Shown piece after piece: positions 62,178 through 64,000 of a stretch of DNA of 64,000 bases. The first letter of the stretch is position 1. Each line of letters opens with the position of its first letter. Below the pieces are notes generated by a model, which saw only the letters and a list, made by a program, of their open reading frames with translations, had not been told where the DNA came from and searched no databases. The position numbers and the translations under genes are program-made. Source of the DNA: Combretum micranthum (taxonomy: Eukaryota; Streptophyta; Magnoliopsida; Myrtales; Combretaceae); contig JAMXBD010000425.1 in the NCBI GenBank assembly GCA_024138025.1, positions 434,001 through 498,000 of the forward strand, read 5' to 3'.

Positions 62178-63275
62178 GTGACCCACTTTGCATTTGTATT
62201 CATTACTTGTGTATTAGGCCTTTGGCTCATATTTTACCCATTTCAGGTGATGACTCCGATGAGTTCTATATGAGTATGGGATACGGAACCGACTTTAAAG
62301 ACTTTCTTGATAGTTTGGAGGATTAGAGCTAACCCTGGACTCAATAGAACCCTATGACTTGTAATAGATTAGATGTGATTCTTTTGATTGATAATGTAAT
62401 TATAGTGTTAGTTGAGTTGTGTTTTGAAGATTTTGGTTAAGGCTTGTAAGAAGCCTTTGGTTGTAATATATATATTACTTAGCTATGTAGGAGTTAAGTT
62501 GCTTCCTTTGTAAAATATGTTGGTAGTGTAGTAGTATAGTTTTGTTTAAGGTTTTAAAAAAAAAATCTATGTTTCCTATTGTATATTATTTATATGGAAT
62601 TAGATAAACAATTTCTCAAACAATTCCTTCAGGCAACCTTACGTATAATCTTATAGGTTATATGTTTGGGGAACTGTTATCGCCTATTTCAAATTTATGG
62701 GTGATAGCAGGTCCTTACACATATCGTTTTTGGTTTTGTTATTGTGTACTAGGCCTTTGGCTCACTTTTGCTACTTTTCAGGTGATGGTGATTGCTATGA
62801 TGATTTGGGTTATGAGAGTGACTAGGTGAAGTGATTGGATAAATGGGACGGATAGGAACCCGCGTTTTGCTTGTGCCTTTTCAAGAAAGTTTCTGTTTAA
62901 GATATTTTGTTAAAGGAAATGTATTTTGTATTTTGTATTTTGTATTTTGTTAGAAGGCTTGTTAGTTAAGCCTTATATTGTAAAAGAGATTTCAAGTTTA
63001 TTTTCTTTGTTAGTTTAAGACAAGATGTAAGTTTGTTGCGTCATCTATAGGACACAAAGTTTGTAAATATTTTCTTATAAATGTTTTATGTGTATAGATT
63101 ACTTATGTGAGTAGTCCTTTTATGAAAAGTCTTATATGAAGTTTTAATGGTTTAAAACAAACAATTCACATAAACAATTAGATTTAGGACTACCTTACAT
63201 ATAATATGAAAATATTAGATGTGGTTGGAGACTTGATTTACTTAATATTAGTATTAAGTGGGTTGGGTCTTTACA

Positions 63276-64000
63276 AAAACTACACAATACATCAAAAGCT
63301 AAATTTAAATCATACGTGAATATTTAATAATAAAAAATTCCAACAATAATCTTGTGATGGATTTTTCTTTTTATAACTAAAATTTTGACAGAAGAGAATT
63401 ATCATACCTATTAATTAATGGTAATAGTAAAATAATGAGAAAAGGTAAACTCATAAAATAAATATTTCGTTCAAATAAATTTTGTCAGTGAAAAGATTTC
63501 ATCACCAAATTATTTCATTATAATATTTACTTTTGTGACAAAAATAGTATTTCATTATTATTATTTTGACAAACAATATTGATATGGTAAACTATATATG
63601 ACATTATTATTTTTGTTAGTACAAAAAAAATATATCGAAATTTGTCACCTTATTACATATGTGATGGAATAATTTTGTCACTACAATAAAAAAAATGAAG
63701 ATAGAATTTAGTCAATACAAATCATATTACAATAAAATTTATCACTAGTACTTTAATGACAATTCAAACTTTTGTCATTGTAAAACATCTTATATACTTA
63801 TGGTTTCTTAATCTATTATGACAAAAACAAAGAAAATTCGGTAGGACAAATTATTTTGTCACTAAATCATTTTTCGAGATAAAATGTCATCATTACAATA
63901 AGCATCATAAGAACATTTTTATCATAATATATCTATTATGACAAGCTTATTGTGACCAAGAAATTGACAAACAGAATTTGTCACAATAAATATTTTGTGA
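63276..64000 (+). repeat. CACTA right subterminal region
   Basis: Dense TTTGTGACAAAA, TTTGTCACAA and TTTTGTCACTA motifs in both orientations, increasing toward the window edge. They mirror the left end at 30627-30854. The terminus itself is not in the window. Confidence 0.75.

Larger units (their letters stand above)
56818..62719 (+). mobile_element. LTR-B copy B6 (host of A5), TSD CATAT
   Basis: Own sequence 56818-58866 and 62178-62719, about 2.59 kb net. Ends TGAAATAGCCATGAATTCC...GATAGCAGGTCCTTACA. Perfect TSD CATAT at 56813-56817 and 62720-62724, interrupting B5 just before its GTACTAGGCC motif. It has the GCCGGC island (57790-58160), the hairpin at 58613-58637, GTATTAGGCCTTTGGCTCAT near 62200 and acceptor-like CCCATTTCAG at 62246. 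No coding domain. Confidence 0.88.
54211..63275 (+). mobile_element. LTR-B copy B5 (host of B6), TSD AAAAC
   Basis: Own sequence 54211-56817 and 62720-63275, about 3.16 kb net. Ends TGGAATGATCTTACTC...GGGTTGGGTCTTTACA. Perfect TSD AAAAC at 54206-54210 and 63276-63280. Landmarks: donor-like CTAAG|GTAAGT at 54789, CACGGGC/GGGCGTGAT island (55375-55580), two TCATGATGCAATGA motifs (56364, 56407), the hairpin at 56629-56653, GTACTAGGCCTTTGGCTCAC near 62745, and acceptor-like CTACTTTTCAG at 62780. No coding domain. Confidence 0.88.
30627..64000 (+). mobile_element. CACTA (En/Spm-like) transposon, runs off the window, filled with nested insertions
   Basis: The left terminus is CACTATAAGAAATTTGC at 30627, inside A1, followed by subterminal TTGTCAC/GTGACAAA repeats to 30854. 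Own sequence continues at 45312-47650, 53122-54210 and 63276-64000, about 4.4 kb in total. The last segment is dense in TTTGTCACAATA and TTGTGAC subterminal repeats in both orientations, so the right terminus should be just past 64000. Splicing out the nested LTR units B3, B4 and B5 rejoins the element at each TSD. It carries remnants of an En/Spm transposase-type gene (53356-53980). Confidence 0.75.

Noticed and set aside
47651..63275. One large LTR element bounded by TGTAAAGACCCGACCC and GGGTTGGGTCTTTACA
   Set aside because: The two ends are inverted, not direct, and their flanks differ (CTTAG versus AAAAC). Each end pairs with its own partner (53121 and 54211) by a perfect TSD, so they are two separate units, B4 and B5.
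1..64000. Organelle DNA insertions, integrated pararetrovirus, rRNA or intact tRNA genes, CRISPR arrays
   Set aside because: I saw no sequence resembling plastid or mitochondrial genes, no viral polymerase or coat-type ORF, no rRNA, and only decayed tRNA-like segments. Regular spaced repeats here are tandem or transposon repeats.

Overview
This is nuclear DNA of a flowering plant. It is AT-rich, has spliced genes with short exons and long introns, carries one recognisable plant organellar PPR gene, and is otherwise filled with plant transposon families. There are no bacterial-style operons and no long intact ORFs. The species cannot be told from the sequence.

Left third (1-20.5 kb): one minus-strand gene. 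I rebuilt it exon by exon as a small PPR protein of about 300 residues, from the family that shares a KWMLSKGQG..TMGTY block (THA8 / EMB1417 / At4g18975 relatives). Six coding exons lie between 16057 and 1212. A non-coding first exon lies near 20.4-20.5 kb beside a GC-rich, pyrimidine-rich promoter edge. Its introns hold a TIR element (2670-4318), an inverted-repeat element with arms of about 1 kb and a decayed plant-mobile-domain gene (about 6012-9893), and a 176-bp tandem duplication (19361-19712).

Middle (20.5-22.4 kb): an 80-bp tandem repeat and a tRNA-like SINE fragment, with no gene.

Right two thirds (22.4-64 kb): a nested transposon stack that resolves almost completely by matching ends and target-site duplications (TSDs). 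Two related families of long LTR-like units (here LTR-A and LTR-B, net 1.9-4.3 kb each, TG...CA ends, 5-bp TSDs) plus one unit of a third family (LTR-C) occur as about a dozen solo units. None has an internal gag-pol region. They are inserted in one another up to six levels deep and in a decayed CACTA (En/Spm-like) transposon. The CACTA starts at 30627 and runs off the right edge of the window.

Nesting order: A1 contains B1, B2 and the CACTA. The CACTA contains B3 (which contains A2, then A3, then A4), B4 (which contains C1) and B5 (which contains B6, then A5). A2 also carries a 1.5-kb unclassified insertion.

Several LTR units share unexpected internal signals: a TATA box followed by a splice-donor-like site and a distant acceptor-like site, a small hairpin with a compensatory base change between copies, repeated TCATGATGCAATGA motifs, and islands of CpG-rich palindromes. 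These are the least expected signals in the window.
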